Both the position numbers and the translations under genes were made by a program. Shown piece by piece: positions 40,001-55,000 of a DNA stretch of 64,000 nucleotides (positions within the stretch are counted from its first letter, which is position 1; the number at the start of each line of letters is the position of its first letter). Origin of the DNA: Larus michahellis (taxonomy: Eukaryota > Chordata > Aves > Charadriiformes > Laridae); NCBI RefSeq assembly GCF_964199755.1, contig NC_133896.1, forward strand, positions 98,950,549-99,014,548. Reading direction: 5' to 3'. The notes under the pieces are model-generated. The model saw nothing but the letters and a program-made list of their open reading frames with translations, had not been told where the DNA came from and did no database searches.

Positions 40001-43000
40001 CACTAACCTAAGTGAAACACACAACAAGATGAGATCTAAAATGTCCAGTCACAATCAACTACTTCTAAAAATTGGCTTCGTGGTAAGATGATGGCGTAGA
40101 TGCAGTTCAGCACAACTTTTTTTTCCTTTCCATTCCTTTCTAGTATGATTTGACAGCAGGTTCTTTAATGTGGGTAGGTTGGAGGAGTATTTTTCCTTGC
40201 ATGTTCTCAAGAAAGCCTACAACAAAAGGGAGATTTGAGATTTGCATTTCCATTAAATTTTGTGAGACAGATTAGAAAGTTTTTCTATCTAGCCACTGGA
40301 AACACGACTGATTGTTCCAAGCTACAAGGGGAAATTTGACATTTCTTAGTGATGTGTCTTTAAAAAAGAAAGTCTCAATGTCTTTTATTTTATTTGCATT
40401 TTATCACCTAAATGTGTAAGAGTGTTTTTGGAGTTCTTTTCACTTTTCTCATCAGAAAGGTGTGCCCTGATCATCATACAAATGCAGTGCTGGTATTGTT
40501 TCATGCTTGAGACAACTGAACAGCAAACTAGTGAAGAGAACGGTTTAAATGAATGTTAGGTGTGATCTTTTCTACTTTTAACTGGAGAAATTAACAGTTT
40601 AAGTACAGTTTAGGTAGAAGAAGAGATCCAAGCTGTCCTTTGTCTTTGACTTTCAGCAGTTTAGGCTTAAGATGCAAAAGTGTGGGGAGGGATCAAAGGT
40701 ACGTAATTATGTGCATTATTGATACTTCTGGTTGCAAGAAACATCATTTGTGTGGTTACTGCCTTGCAATAACAGGCTCATTGAAATGAGAATTAATTAA
40801 CTACCAAGTATTCTAGATCGTGCAAACATTTTAATTTTCCTTAAAATGTTCTCAGAACAATGTATCTGCCCATAGAGGTGAAAGCTACTATGATTCCATG
40901 TTCAAAAGGCCACTGTATTAGTGTATCTGCAAAATATTTTCAATCTGTAAATGAGTAAACAGTTGCTCACCCCTGTCACAGGGTAGGAAAAGCACAGAAC
41001 TGGTTAAATGGCTCAATGTTTTTATTTTGCATTTAACCTAAAACTGACTGCTGCTTATGTTCAAAATTAATTTTATATGTCTGCACTATAAAGAGTTTTG
41101 AAATACTAGCCACAAATATCACCATGAAGACCTAGTATGTATTTGTTGTTTTTATTGTTTTTAGTATAATAAGTTCCATGTATTTTGTAATGTGTGTGAA
41201 TACTTGCTTGCGAAAAGCCAGTTTACTCGCAAAGGAATCAGTATTTTTCTTGACTATTAAGCGTATTGTGACTAATAAGGAATCTGACATTTAAATGTTT
41301 ACTGGCTAATGAACCAAGGCCTTACAGGTTTTGAATGATAAACATTTCACTTACTCTCAGGTTTATAATGTGCCTTTGGAAAGAAACCAGGATTAAAATG
41401 ATACACAAAACATACGGTTTAAGTTACCTCTTTGTAATGTTGGACAGTTGTCTCGTATATTAGAACAAGAGTAATTTAGGAAAGTAATTTATCGGCTGTC
41501 ACCCAAATGGAAATAATATTTGTCATGGGATGGAACAAAGTATTTTAAAGCAAATTGCTAAAATTGGATGAAGAAAAACATGGCTAAACAACAGCTTTAC
41601 AAATAAAAGTTTTGATTTTACTGAAGCAGATATTCCAAAAGAGGATGCATCATTTTGTTTCGAGATTGTTAACAAGAAAAAAGTTGCAGTTTGCATCTGT
41701 TTGTGATTCTGTATATACCAGCAGCACTTTAGCTTTTGAACACGCAGCTATCTTTCAATGTGCTCAGGTTGTAAAGAGAGTAGGTTTTGTTACTAGAAAT
41801 AGGTGCTTTTGCAAACAGATTAATCCGACCTAGTTCAATATCACAGTTTGTTTTTACCACGTCACTTCAGTGCATTGGACTTACTTTTCCATTCAGTCTT
41901 GCATGAAATAGACTTAAGAATTTTGAAATTTAGTTAAAATTCCTAAGTATGTGTACAACTTTTGTCCCTAAAGCTTTGCTTACTTTTTCGTGTTTGGCAG
42001 AGGAACTATACGTATTAGTGTGTAATATGAAACACTTTCAGACAGTCACTTTTTAGCTGTCAAAACAAACATCAGTCAATATAAACGATGTTGACAATTG
42101 TGGATTTCTAGAGTGTGAAATCTTAATGTAATGTTAAATGTGTTGTAGTCATTTGGTAGGAACTGCATACACAGGCATGAATTTTGAAGGGTGAGATGGA
42201 CCTACAGATAGTATGTTTGGAGTGATGTCAAAGACATTTTTTAGCAGCATATCTAATCTGATTCTTGTCTTTGCTATTTTTTCTTACGTTGCTTTGTTTA
42301 AGATCCTGAAAGGTCCTGGCTGCTTTTAGGATAACGTGTATAGATCTCTTTTAGAAGATCTCTGGACTTTCTAGTGTCAAATCCTGAAAATGATAATGCT
42401 GTTCCTGGCCTACTCATTTCATGGGACTAAAGTCAATAAATAGGCTTTTTAACCTCCAGTGCTAACAAAAATTAATCAGAGACATTACGAGGCTTATTTT
42501 GTGGGGTTTACGTTATTTCAGGTGTTAATTTTGTTGGATGTGTCCTTGTGCTCAAGAATACTTTGTTTCATCTTGATACAGAAATCTATAAAGAGCCAGT
42601 GAGGGTGGATGTTACTTAAAGAACATTCTTATTTCCAAAACAACACACAAACTCTTAACACTTCTTGTACTACATACTGGGGGAAATACATGTCTAGCTG
42701 TTGAGTGAATAGATTTTTCAGTTTACTGTTTATAATTTGATTTTGAGAATACACAATTTGTGCTATTTTTTCCACTTGTTAACAATTCTTCTTTAGTATT
42801 GTTACTGCAGTTTAAAATTAATACTCAAGTGTTAGGTAGAGGGCTGCAGGTTGGACTTATAATTTAATTTGTTGTAGAAATCCAGAAAAATTGAGTGTGT
42901 TCTCTAAAGAGATGGAAAAATTAATAACATTAAAATTGTGATACAGTAGAAAACAATGCCTTGCAGTTTGATGATGATCAGACCTGGCAGTTATTTTCAG

Positions 43001-46000
43001 TAAAGTATTTGCTGTCCATTGCCTTTCCACTTCTCTTCTTTTTCATCGTGTTGTGAACACAGTAATAACAGTAAAACTGATGTGCTCTTGTTTTAATGGT
43101 GGGTTTCTCCCTCCTCAGAACCTGTTTTCTTCTCTGCATGGGTGTTGAGGGAACATGAAATAGCAGGGACACTTTCTGTACTGCCTGTGCAATTTTTTAA
43201 GTCATTATGAATAAATTTTTATCTCATTGTGGAAGTTGTAGCAGCTGTCTGGTCACCTATCATGAGAAGTTAAACATCACGCAACACTAGTTGAATGTTA
43301 TTTTCTTACAAGTACTGTTTCATCTGCATGTGACTTACCTTGGAGTTTGTTTGGTTTGTTTTTTTTTTTTTTTTTTTTTTTTTGCAACATGAGTATGGTT
43401 AAAAAACCAACACAATTCATGCCACTGCTAAAACCCAGGGTGAATAAAACACCAGTGAAGCCATGAAGATGTACGTATTTAATTTATTTTTGTTCTTTTG
43501 TAGGTGATGGATGTGGACACACTGTTCTGGGCCCTGAAAGTGGAACTCTTGCTTCGATAAACTACCCACAGACCTCTCCCAATAGCACAGTGTGTGAATG
43601 GGAAATTCGTGTAAAGCCTGGGCAGCGAGTGCAGCTCAAATTTGGCGATTTTGATATTGATGACTCAGATTCCTGTCATTCCAGTTACTTAAGAGTTCAT
43701 AATGGGATTGGCCCCACCAGGACGGAGATAGGTAGGAGCTTTTATTATTGGTATTCGAAAGCTATTGTCTTTTACAGAATTTGGAAGATACTGTTGGTAC
43801 CTTTGTTCCTTTTTAAATTTCTCCTTGTTTGCCTGCTTTGGGCGTAGAATAACTACTAGGTGTATGGTATTAGTGAAGTTCTCTTTTGTAGCACTATAAA
43901 AATTTTATAATTCAGTTGGCTATTGGGCACGGTGAGACCTTACCTGAATACATCATACACTGCTTTGTACAGTGTGCGTTGTGAGTCTTATGAGAAGTGA
44001 TGAAAAGAAAGAAGTGTTTATTATTTACAGGAATCTCAAGTAAGGAAAAGAAAGGAATTTTAGTAATGCTGTAATCAGAGTTGTGTTTTTCCTGAGCTTC
44101 ATATCAAGGAAACACAGCCAAACTTTGAGGGGTGCTGCGTGTACCTCACCACAGTAGAAAAACAGCTATCAGGGACCAGTTTTAGTAAATATACCACTGG
44201 TAGTGCTGCTACTAGAAAGCACGGCTAAGGAGAGATTCTTGTGTATGCCCTACAGGTCTTCAGTACAGAGAGGGAATACAGGTGCAACTGTAACTATAGA
44301 AAAATAAAAGTGGTGAAGAAAACAGTAGTGTGATTTTTCTCTTTGGTGACTGCTCATTTGAAGTACGCTTACTGTTGTTCCTCAGCAGATGACCTCTCTG
44401 TTTGTAATGCCAGAGTGTTCTTAATGTAATTATTCTTAAGTAATTCCATTTTGTTTACTGTTATTAAAGCGTATGTAAATGTCTGTCGTCTTGACACAGT
44501 TCTTATATCCTAAAAATGTACTGAAAAAATTATGAGTAATAATGATAGCAGAACATGCTACATTTTGTTCATGCATACAGCTAGATGCTAAATGCAACAC
44601 AGATCCTATAATAATCTTTTACTCTTCAGATTCTCAAAGGAAACTCCACTGTAATGTTTTGTTTTGTCCCCTTTAAGGGGAAAAATTGAATTTCGTTACT
44701 ATAATGCAGTTGTTTGTTTTTCTTTTTTTTTTTTTTTCCCAAATAGCAGTGTGACATTATCATCTACCTCAAGGTATATGTAGGTATTTAAGACCCTTGT
44801 GATTGCTTTGCATAAAACTCAAAATACGTTGTCATTCTTCCTTCACTAAAATTAGTTGGTATTGTGCAGATTAATTTTCTTTTCTTTCCTAAAGCTATAA
44901 TTTGGAGAGGGAGAGAAAGAAAGATTTGCTTCGCCAAGATTCTTTTTGTGCAACTCAAATGCCAGTCCCACTAAATTGAGTCTTTTTATAAAGAGGCTAG
45001 TGGAATGTTAGCTTTGTTAACCTTCTTTTCCAACCTAGGTAAGTGTATGTGAAAATAAGTGTGTGCTTGGAGCTGTTGAGCCAGACTTGGTCTAAAATAG
45101 GAAACACTGAAGTCCTTAAATGGCAAGGAACGTCCAGTTCTGATAAGTCTATTATTCACTTTTACAAGTGACTTAACGGGTTCGAGTAAATTTTCTACTT
45201 CATTTGTTTCTCTTGACTTTCAGCTGTTCCCAGCTGGTGTAGTAGCACAGTATGTTGTGCAAAAATGTGTGCGTTGTTCTGCTCTTAATAAATTAAATCA
45301 CAGAGCAAACAGTGATATTAACAGTGAGAGATACAGATGATGCAGATTCTTGAATGTTCATGCTTGAAGCAGCAAACAGTGGAGAGACTGAAGTGACCCG
45401 AATTTGTTTGGAAGAAATCTGGAGTTATCCTAGTTTTTTCCATTCAAGACAACTGACATGGTCTAACATTAAAATACCTGTATCGCATAAAATTTAAAAT
45501 TCAATGATATCTACTTTAATCCAAAATGACTTAAAAATTGGTTGATTAGATCAAAAAATGAATCGTTAGTGGGTTAGTTCATTGTTAAACACAGAAAGTT
45601 TCTAATTAAGCTTTTAAGGGCTAATTCTCATTTCAAGACTTTCGAATATTGATCAATAAATCAAAAGAAGATTAAAATCCTTGAATCTTCAAGATTCAAG
45701 AAGAAGATTCAAATCCTTTAAGTAAAATCTAGAGGTGTTCTGTATTAGATTTCGTCACAGTTCAGTCACTGTGTGTCTACAGTCAGATGTACTTATTTAA
45801 TACATACAGTGTAAGCCCAGATCTATAGGAGCAGAGAATATAAGCTACTCTCCTCCTGTCATGTTGCACTTGGGGTCCTTCAATACGTAAGTACAGACAA
45901 AATAGTAATATTGCGTCTTCTGCACATACCACTGACAGAGGCATCACAGCAGTCGTTTTGTCCATTTCTAGTGCCCACTTTTTAAAAAGATTGCTAAAAA

Positions 46001-49000
46001 TCTGACAAGAGGCCAAGGAAGAGTTAGAAAAATGATTTATAGTCTCAAAAGTACATGTTGCCATGAATCATAAGGTGCATCAGTCTACAGTTTGTCAAAG
46101 GCTGTATCTGCATAGTGCAAGCAGCCCTGGATAGTTTATCCAAGCTAGATTTAAATGTCTTGCCCTGTGTATTTGCCCAGAGAGGATAACTGATGTCTTG
46201 AGGACAGTCTGAACTATCCTGAGAGGAGTTTCATGCTGGTCAATTGTGTAACAAGATCCAGTGGCTGAAAACAAAAATTAAAAAAGGAAAAGAAAAGTGG
46301 TAACTGGAAAAATGATGCACTTCATCATGATGAATGCAATTAATCATTGAAACACGACTTAGAGCAAAACATAGGGTCAGTGTGGAGCCTTGGTAAAAAA
46401 GAACTTACTTTGTAACTCTTGCTGATAACCAGTTTAAATAGCGAATTGATGTAAGGTTATATTTGCATAATGTTATAAATTTAATTAAAGTATTGTAAAA
46501 TCCATTTTCTTTTTTTTTCATTAGAAAATAGCCTTGCTTTGTTCTAAAATACCTGAATGAGCAACATTTGGAAAGCTCTGAATAATGATAGAAACTTGTA
46601 TTTCTAATTTTTTTTATTATTTTATTAGTACTTGAGAGTACAGTTCACTTTTTAAAGGAATTTGACATGCACGCTTTGTTTGTTTGTGTTATATTTGTTT
46701 TGTATTGAATTTGTTACAAACTATTCCTGCAGGGCACTATTATTCCGCTCCCTCTACTTTATTGTCATTTGCCTTCAGTTGAGAAGGGAGTCTGGTGTCT
46801 TCTCTTGCTATGTTGAAGTATGATAACATACTTATTATCAAGAATGCAAATAAATGAATGGTAAAGTGAAACATATGCAATGTCATTTGCTGCTGGTGAT
46901 TATCTACTTTGATTATCCACTGCAGAATCTTAAGTAGGGTTATAGATGGTTTACAACATTGAATGATCAAGGCAGCCTATAGAACAGAAGATGGGTTTTT
47001 TTTTTCTTAACAGGTTAATAAACTGCTCAGTATTTTATTAAAGTTTCTAGTTAGTAAGACTGGAGAATTCCGTGTTGACTCGGGTCTGTTTAACTGTCAT
47101 TCCTCCAGGTAATGCCATTTGGTAGTAATTCTAGGACTTCATAGGGCAAATATTGTCAACGTCTGTGGACTTCAGCATCTCAGTTTAAAATGTATTATTT
47201 TTGGTCATTTTGGATGGCATGAGAAGTATCCAGATGCAGAACCTCTGTTAGGTCATATAGGCGTAGCAAAACAGAAAGTGAACCAGCTAGCAGTTTGTAT
47301 TAACTCACATATGCTTGTACGTTAATGCTGAAGTGCAGTCATCGTGCCTGCTGTTGTCCAAAATTAACAAAAGTAGTTGACAGAAACCATGCAATAGTCA
47401 ACAAGGAAAAATGCCCCAACAGCTGAGGGAAGAGAAGGGCTTTTTTTCTCATTTGCTTCTGTAGATGATTCTTGTTGCCCTAGCTTGATCCTTTTCCTTG
47501 ACAGATTTCTCGTGGTCTTTGAAGAACTGACTGGGGGGGTTATGTGTGGCTGGAGGTGAATGGGATAAGGTCACATTTATTTGCAAGTGTTAAGGGTATG
47601 AGAGACCCTCACCTGTTGACAGTGGCAAAATAAATGTGGTACCCAAACTCTGCCATTTGCTTTAAATGGATACCGACTACATTATTTAGTGTCACGTGTG
47701 TGTATTGTTTTTGAATATATGCCAGAAGTAATGTGAAATTACACTGCAAATGAAAAAGAAGCTTATTACATATGTTGGTTTTGGTCCGTGTCTGTTCTCC
47801 CTCTTTTCTGCATAGGAAAATACTGTGGGTTTGGCTTTCAAATGGATGGTTTAATTACTTCAAAAAGTAATGAAGTCACAGTACAGTTCATGAGTGGAAC
47901 ACACACTTCTGGACGTGGATTTCTTGCAGCTTATTCAACCACTGACAAATCAGGTATTTATAATTTGGTAATTTTTCTGTGCTGGTAAAATTAGAGCTGC
48001 CTAGTAAAACCACAGAACTAATTTATTCCCATGTTCTCGCAAATTAACTTCTAAAAATTAAGAGTTTTAATACAGTCTTTCTGATACTTCTGCATAGGAA
48101 ATTGTACTGTCCATATACTATTTAAGTTACTGTAGTTTTAAATAAATGATGTCAAAGCTTAGCCTGGATAGCAAGGCAATAATCACAGTTATCTGTTATT
48201 CGTAGTTATCTGTTATGAATGAAAGAGCTGCTTCAGATGAAGGACAAAATGCATTTTTTTCAGGTAGTAATCAAGGTGGCAGATAACACAAAATTTTTCT
48301 TCTTAAACTCCATGTATCTTATACAGACCAACCTTGTGGAAAATTTTATTACAGTAATGGTTTCTTACACTCCCTCAACTCTTTAATTATGTAATTTGCT
48401 GACTACTTTTTAGGTTTTTTGCCATTTCTTCTGTTTTTTTCATCTTTTTGGTTATTCTTGCCTCTAAAGGAGGCTGCTGTATTTGTTTTGCATCTCTGTC
48501 CAGTCATTGTAATAGTGAGTGGAAGATATAGTCCACAAGGAAACAAAGGATTGCCAGCAACGGCTTCACAAGGCAAAAGGCTTGAGAAAACCCTTTCTAG
48601 AAGTAATTCCAAAAAGGGAAGATAAAGAGTTTTCATTTGTAATTTGTGTTTGTGGGTCTTCTGGTGTTTTTTTTCCTCTGTGTTTCGGAACTGTATGTAC
48701 TGATACACGGCAGACTGAACATAAAATTTGAGATATCGGTTATGAATGCCATTTACATGGCACTCTAATGTTTGCTCCTTATGCTGCCTGGTTCCAGTAC
48801 TGTAGGACTGTTAAATGCTGAAAACACAGCCTGTTTAGCTAGCGTATTAATTTAATTTTGTGAAAAGTGTGTATGTTTGTGTTTCTGAATTATGTCAGGT
48901 ACTTCTCTGAAGTATAGCTGTAAATTAAAATTGAGCTGCACAAAAAATGAATGTTTGTAGTGTTTCTCTTCTTGTCTGTGTCACGTTCTCAGTGGATTTC

Positions 49001-52000
49001 TCAGTTATTCAGACAAATTATCAAGGTTCTACTGTAATACAAAATCTGTTGCAAGAAAATTGAGTGGGAATATGGTGTTTTTTTCATTCTGAGACTTTTG
49101 GTTAAGCCACAGAGTCTCAAACGTATATTTTTGTGCGCTTTAAAAAAGCATACTTAAGCTTGTTGTCTTTATCATCTTCTTGACCTAACGTTTTTTCTTT
49201 CCAGACCTAATCACCTGTTTAGACAATGCAAGTCACTTTTCCGAACCAGAATTCAAGTAAGACTGATTTTATCTGTTTCCCCCCAATCTCTTTAATGAAG
49301 TCATTTTAGTCTTTCTACCTCACTTTGTTACTTACACCTGATGGAGCTTGAAAATTGGCTGTCCGGAGAACTTAAGAAACAAACTAACTTGGGTTAGAGC
49401 TGAATAGTTTTGACGTTTGCACTCCTTCCTCGCACTCCCCCATTTTTGTTATTTACATGCAGTATACAGTAGAACCTCGTTAATTTGCACTAACAAATAA
49501 GAGCTAATATCTCAATCCCATAAAAAGAATATTGCTTTCATGTAAACCCATATTACAGCATAAGTGTACACCTTAAATACTGAAATTCATATTACAGTTA
49601 CCTAAGGAGCACTAAAACTATGCAATGTGTTAAAAATTGCAAGCCCATTTCACAGTTTGGTGTGAATTAATGAGGTTCTGTGGAGACATAAAATTCTGTA
49701 CCTTCTGATGGGGGAAACATATGTAATTTCCATGTTTTCTCCTTCTCCATTTCCATCTGAAGCAAGGGCAGTGTTTAAAGCTGCAGACTATTGTTAAGTA
49801 CATAAACTTATGTTTTGGAGAGCTTCACCCCTAGTGTCACAAAACGTTTCAAGGTGCAACCTTTGCATTTTGCTTTCATTTTCCCAAGTTCCAAAATACA
49901 GCTGTAATTGTAGGTTTGGGCCTTACTCAACATGTGTTGAAGTCTCTAAATTCCACTATTTTTGTGGTACCTGCAAGGTTGCTTCAACTGTTGTTGTAAT
50001 GCAGTGAAAATATTAATAGTTTACTCCAGTTCACTGTTAAATCTTGAAGATTTAAGGGGTTTTGTACGTGCACTAAGAAGTGGCACTAGAACATGAACAG
50101 GGGCTTGCATCAGAGGTGCAGATGTCTTGCCTCTTGCTTTTAATGAGCTAGTGTTATTAACTGAATTTGGCTAGTTTTTTATAATCAAAGCATTGCAAGG
50201 AGGTATTATGAAGTGTTACTTTCCAGATGTATTATTTAAGTGTGCGAAACAGATGGATGTGCAAGTCTCTAATTTATAAAATAAAATTCATTAATATTGC
50301 TACCTATATGACTTTTAATTTACAGAAGCCATGCAGTATTTATGTTATGTCTTCAATTAGGATATATACTTAAATAGTGATATGCGAATGATAACGGTAT
50401 ATCGTAAATGAAAAACGTAGTGACTAACATTATGAGTTGTAGTTGCACGCGTATCTTGACTTGATATTTTGTTCTCTTCCAGTAAGTATTGTCCAGCTGG
50501 ATGTGTGATTCCTTTTGCTGATATTTCAGGCACTATTCCCCATGGATACAGAGATGTAAGTGAAAATACTGTGGTCTTACTGTGCGTGTTTTACCAAAAT
50601 TCAAGTGTAATTAAAAGTCCATTACAGTTGTACACATTAGTTCTGCTGCCTGGGTTCTGGAATTTGTACCTCCTAAAGTGAATAGCATTTTTTTGCACAG
50701 CTGCTAAATGGCTGGTGCTTCAGATGTTGCCATCTCCAAGAAGTGAAGTAACACAGTAAGAACTGCTGAGAAGGGTGGATCAATCAAAATATTGTTTTAT
50801 ACTTCCTGTTTTGTTGTTGTTGGCTTTCTCAAGTTGGGAAATTCAGATTTATAAAGAGAGAACCAGTTCTTTTAATGGTGTCTTCTTGTTTTTGATGCTG
50901 TAACACATCTCTAAACAGAATTTCAGTGGTTATCTTAATTTTTTTTATTGCAACATGAGAGATTAAATACTATTTATGCTCAGCAGCTATAAAAACATTT
51001 GCAAAACAGAGTTAATACTGTAACATTAATAATTCTATAAATTGTAAATGAAAATATTTAATAATGTACTACTTACTTAGAACAGTACCAAAACCTATAT
51101 ACGCTTTTTCTGATGTAAGCTTTTATAACTGAATTAGCATACCTGCCATAGGACTGGAGGGTGTTTGCTTTGTTTATTTGTTAGTGATTATAATTTTGCC
51201 AGCAATCTAATAAAAAATTACATTAAATCTCTTTGTTTATGTTAAAATACATTTTTAATAAGCCATTAGATCTAGCACAGACAGAAGGCAATTTAAAACA
51301 TTGGTAAGCAAAGATTTTAATATTCAATATATGAACCTAAAGTGTGCCTCTCTGATTTTATTAAATGTCTGTAAATCCTAGACTGCCTGCTTAAATAATT
51401 ACCCATATGTAAAAATGTCACCACAGCATAACTGTGTTATGTGTTCTGGTCCACAGTGAGTCCTTGCTAAATGGCTGCGAGGTAATTTTTGTAGCTAGTA
51501 ACAAGACGAAGTTGATTCGCTGCCTAATGTGTTTGCAGCATTTGTCGGAGCTCTGCTTGTTGGGAGTTTTTTTCCAAAATCTGGAAAATCTGTTTTCTAT
51601 GGAGGAAAAAGGAAACATTAGGAAATAAATGCCCTGTGATTCTTTTTTTTGTATACTTTATTGCTCTGAATAAAAAGTTGTGTGCAAAGAAAACAAATTG
51701 TCCAGCACTCTAGACAGAGTTTCAGGTAGAGATTTCTCACGCATCTCTTTCAAATGATGGGCAGCTGCTTGCTGCTTCAAAAAAACCCCTAAATTTCGTT
51801 CTTTTGTGTGTCACCTTAATGTCCACAGTCCTTGAGGACTTGGAGCGCTCATTGCTGACATCTTCTGGTGAGCAGGGAGGAGAGATCTGCATCTATTGCA
51901 GAATGCTATCTCGCTCTTTCAAGGGAAAGTAGGAAAGGAAAGGGGAGCTGTGTGCATAAGCAAGACATAATTACATTTATTTAGAAAGCTTTTGGGATAT

Positions 52001-55000
52001 TTGGGGGGTGGGTAGTAGGGTTGGAGGTTTTATGTGTGAATATGCTGAGGAGAATTATGTTTGGGAAGGTCTTGGTGAGCAGTTTGGTTTTTTTTCCAGT
52101 GAGCTGAGATATACAGGCATCCTGGCCTGCTGCACCATGCAGTTATTTCTAAAGAAGGTACAATGGAGAAAGTTGTTCTGTTTTTAAAATAATGTAAGAA
52201 AGAAAATCATTCATTAAGTCTTCCTTCTTTGGAAAGGACCTCTTCCTGATTCCTTCTTAAACAGTTGTGGTGAGGCTCTGTAGCCTCCAGTGGACTGGCT
52301 GGCAGAGCAGTGTGGCAAATGTGTTTAGTAGCAACAGCTAGCAGTGGACTTCATTTGGGGGAGCAACTGTTAACAGTAAATAAAAATCTGCAGTCATCGT
52401 CTGTTGTTTATCGACTTGGGCAAGCCTGCGCTGGGATACCACACTAGTAATAACAACCTAAACGTGGTTTATGGAAGGTATATTGGGAGATACCCAGGTG
52501 GTCCTTCACAGACGGCCTGGACCCCCTCAATTTCTCAAATTCCGGGTGATCCCAGTCTCGTTGGATGTGAGGGAGGGGCTGCAGAATTGCGGTGTGTCCG
52601 TGCATACCCCGTTGCTGCACGCTGCAGGAACGCCAGTGAATAGCCCTGTATATGCCTGTTGCCCTGTGCGTAGCCAGCAATGCTTCTTGGTGCATGGGTG
52701 CAAAGCCACTGCTGCTAAGCCTTTTTTGGAACTAGACTGTGTCTCTGCTCCTGAGCACTAGGATGTTTCTTGGTCAAGCCCCTTTGGCCTGGAAGGGTTT
52801 GCTTCCCATCTGAGAAGGTCTCCTGGGCTAGTTTTGGTCCAGGAGACAGGAGCATCTTGCTCTGCTCACTCTGTGCTGCGCCCGAAGGACTTGGTGTAGC
52901 GAGTCAGCCCTGCTCTCTATGGCATAGCTAACCTGCATCCAGGGAACTGAAGTGTCACTGTCACATTTGTTAGCGGATCTGGGCTAACAGTCATCCAGGG
53001 AGAGAAGGAAAGAACAGGATATACTGCAAAAACTTCTTGCATAACTGATCTCCATTGACCTGTACAACCTAGGTAGTCGGCTTCTTCAGAATGAATTGTA
53101 TTCACGTATTTGTGTGGGTTTATATGGATCAGATTGCTGGATGGTTAAACCACGTTTAACCATGAGTTAAAGTAAAAAATATAGCCCATTGGCTAAAAGT
53201 TACAAAATCTGCAGTGCATCACTCCTTAATTGTGAGAAAAGGAATGAACCTACTTGCAGTGTGCTTTCTAGTAAAAGTTTTTCTATGTATTTATATATTC
53301 AACTTCTGTTGTCTTGCATAATAGACTTATTGTAGGCTGAAAGTCTGGCTGTCTGGCCTTTTCAAACTAATACACCTTGCTGTTTGTTTGAGGCTGTTTT
53401 ATTACAAGGGTTACATTCCAAATACATCTGGGCAAGGATGCAGTGAAATATAGGAGCTTCTTTTTGTGTTTTTATAAATCCCATAATAAACCAAAGATGA
53501 ATGGCTTCTAAATAACAGAGGTAACAGTTAAATAAGAACAGTTTCTTAATGTAATAGTAACAAAAACTATAACTGGACAATATAGCATTTTCAGTATACA
53601 GTGTAGTATTTAATTTATTTACAATATAGTATTAAAATTTTCTTTTCCCCCCCCTCTTCAAGTCATCATCACTTTGTATGGCTGGTGTTCACGCAGGCGT
53701 TGTGTCAAATACTCTGGGTGGCCAAATTAATGTTGTAATCAGCAAGGGCATTCCATACTATGAAGGCTCCCTGGCTAACAATGTCACCTCAAAAGTGTAA
53801 GTGTCCTTCTGGTATTCTTTTTATCTTTAGCACTTTAGATCTTGGTAGTGTTTCATCGTGAGATTAATTTCAGCTGGGGGAGCCATGTATTCCATGGATG
53901 GGTTCTCTTTGGTAAGGTTCTCACAATGGTCTTTTGCTACAGTGTAATTGTTTTACCAGATATTTTCTACCTCTAGACCATAAAGATTAATTTTCCAAAT
54001 TCTTCAGGGAGGTTGGGTTGTATCTTACAAAATGCATGGCATGACCATAAATTCCTAACGGTCTGTGGAAAAATGGTAATTTAGAGGCAACTTTTTAGTT
54101 GCAGGGGAAAGAGTGTAACTTGTCATTTTATCTCAGAAGTCCAAGGAATGAAAGCAGAGGAGATTGGTTTTTGTTATTATGATTAGCTTAATTTAAATGG
54201 GAAGCATTTTAATGAAGTCTTGCGTTTTGCTGGGCAGATGCTTGTTTGAAAGCCTTTAGCTCAGATAGTATCTCTGGGCTGGACTTCAGTTGAAAAGGTT
54301 TTTGTACTGAAAGCCCTGCAACTTGGTGACAGGAGGTGTTACTTTAATTGTGAAGCGCTTGTTCAGGCATATGTGCATAAGTTTCAGTGCCAAGCAGTCA
54401 GACAAGAAAAATAAATGGAAGACAGTTTGTTTCAATTTTCCTCACTGACTACCACAAAAAACATCTTTTGTTCTCTGCAGGGGGCCGTTATCTACAGGTC
54501 TCTTCACATTTAAGACAAGTGGTAAGCGTTATCACATATATTGCATGTTGGTACTTTGATACAAATTTTGTAAGTAGAAAGAAGCGTGCTTAATTTTTGT
54601 TCTAGTTAGTGAGACTTTTTTTTTAGTGCGTTCCTCAGTAATGTATATTTTAGAATCATTTTACTGTCTCATTTTGATGATTAATGAACACTACGTACAT
54701 ACGTCATGTATAAAGTAAGCCTTGCTTAGCTGCAGAAACAGATTCTTCCAGGGTATGTTCCTCTACTGCAGGCTGGTTTAAAGTGACTTGAGGCCCATAT
54801 TTCAAATACACTGCTAAAGCAGAGTTGGGCACTTAAGAGTTGCTCTTATTTGTACCAACTAGGTACATTCTAGGTTTTTTCTGGGTTTACTCCTTACACT
54901 TTCCTTGTTGCCTGCTAAGAAAGCTAGTGGAAATCCCAAAATGATTCCTCAGCTTTTCCCACCCTCTTGTACTTTTTTTTTTTCTTCTGTATTCTTTCAA

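Larger units (their letters stand above)
25052..43503 (+). other. DCBLD2: DCBLD2 intron 1 (about 18.5 kb)
   Basis: Donor GTGGGT and acceptor TTTTGTAG, phase 1. The first 600 bp belong to the CpG island. It also holds a 21-T run (25803-25823), a small tandem duplication (34118-34170), the CR1 tail at 39339-39388 and a 25-T run at 43359-43383. A long first intron is usual for this gene family and a common place for enhancers, but none can be named. No nested gene is supported. Confidence 0.85.

Noticed and set aside
52404..52761. Cluster of short frames in intron 5 as a possible cassette exon
   Set aside because: No frame fits between exons 5 and 6 with good splice sites, and the family has no insertion within the LCCL domain at that point.
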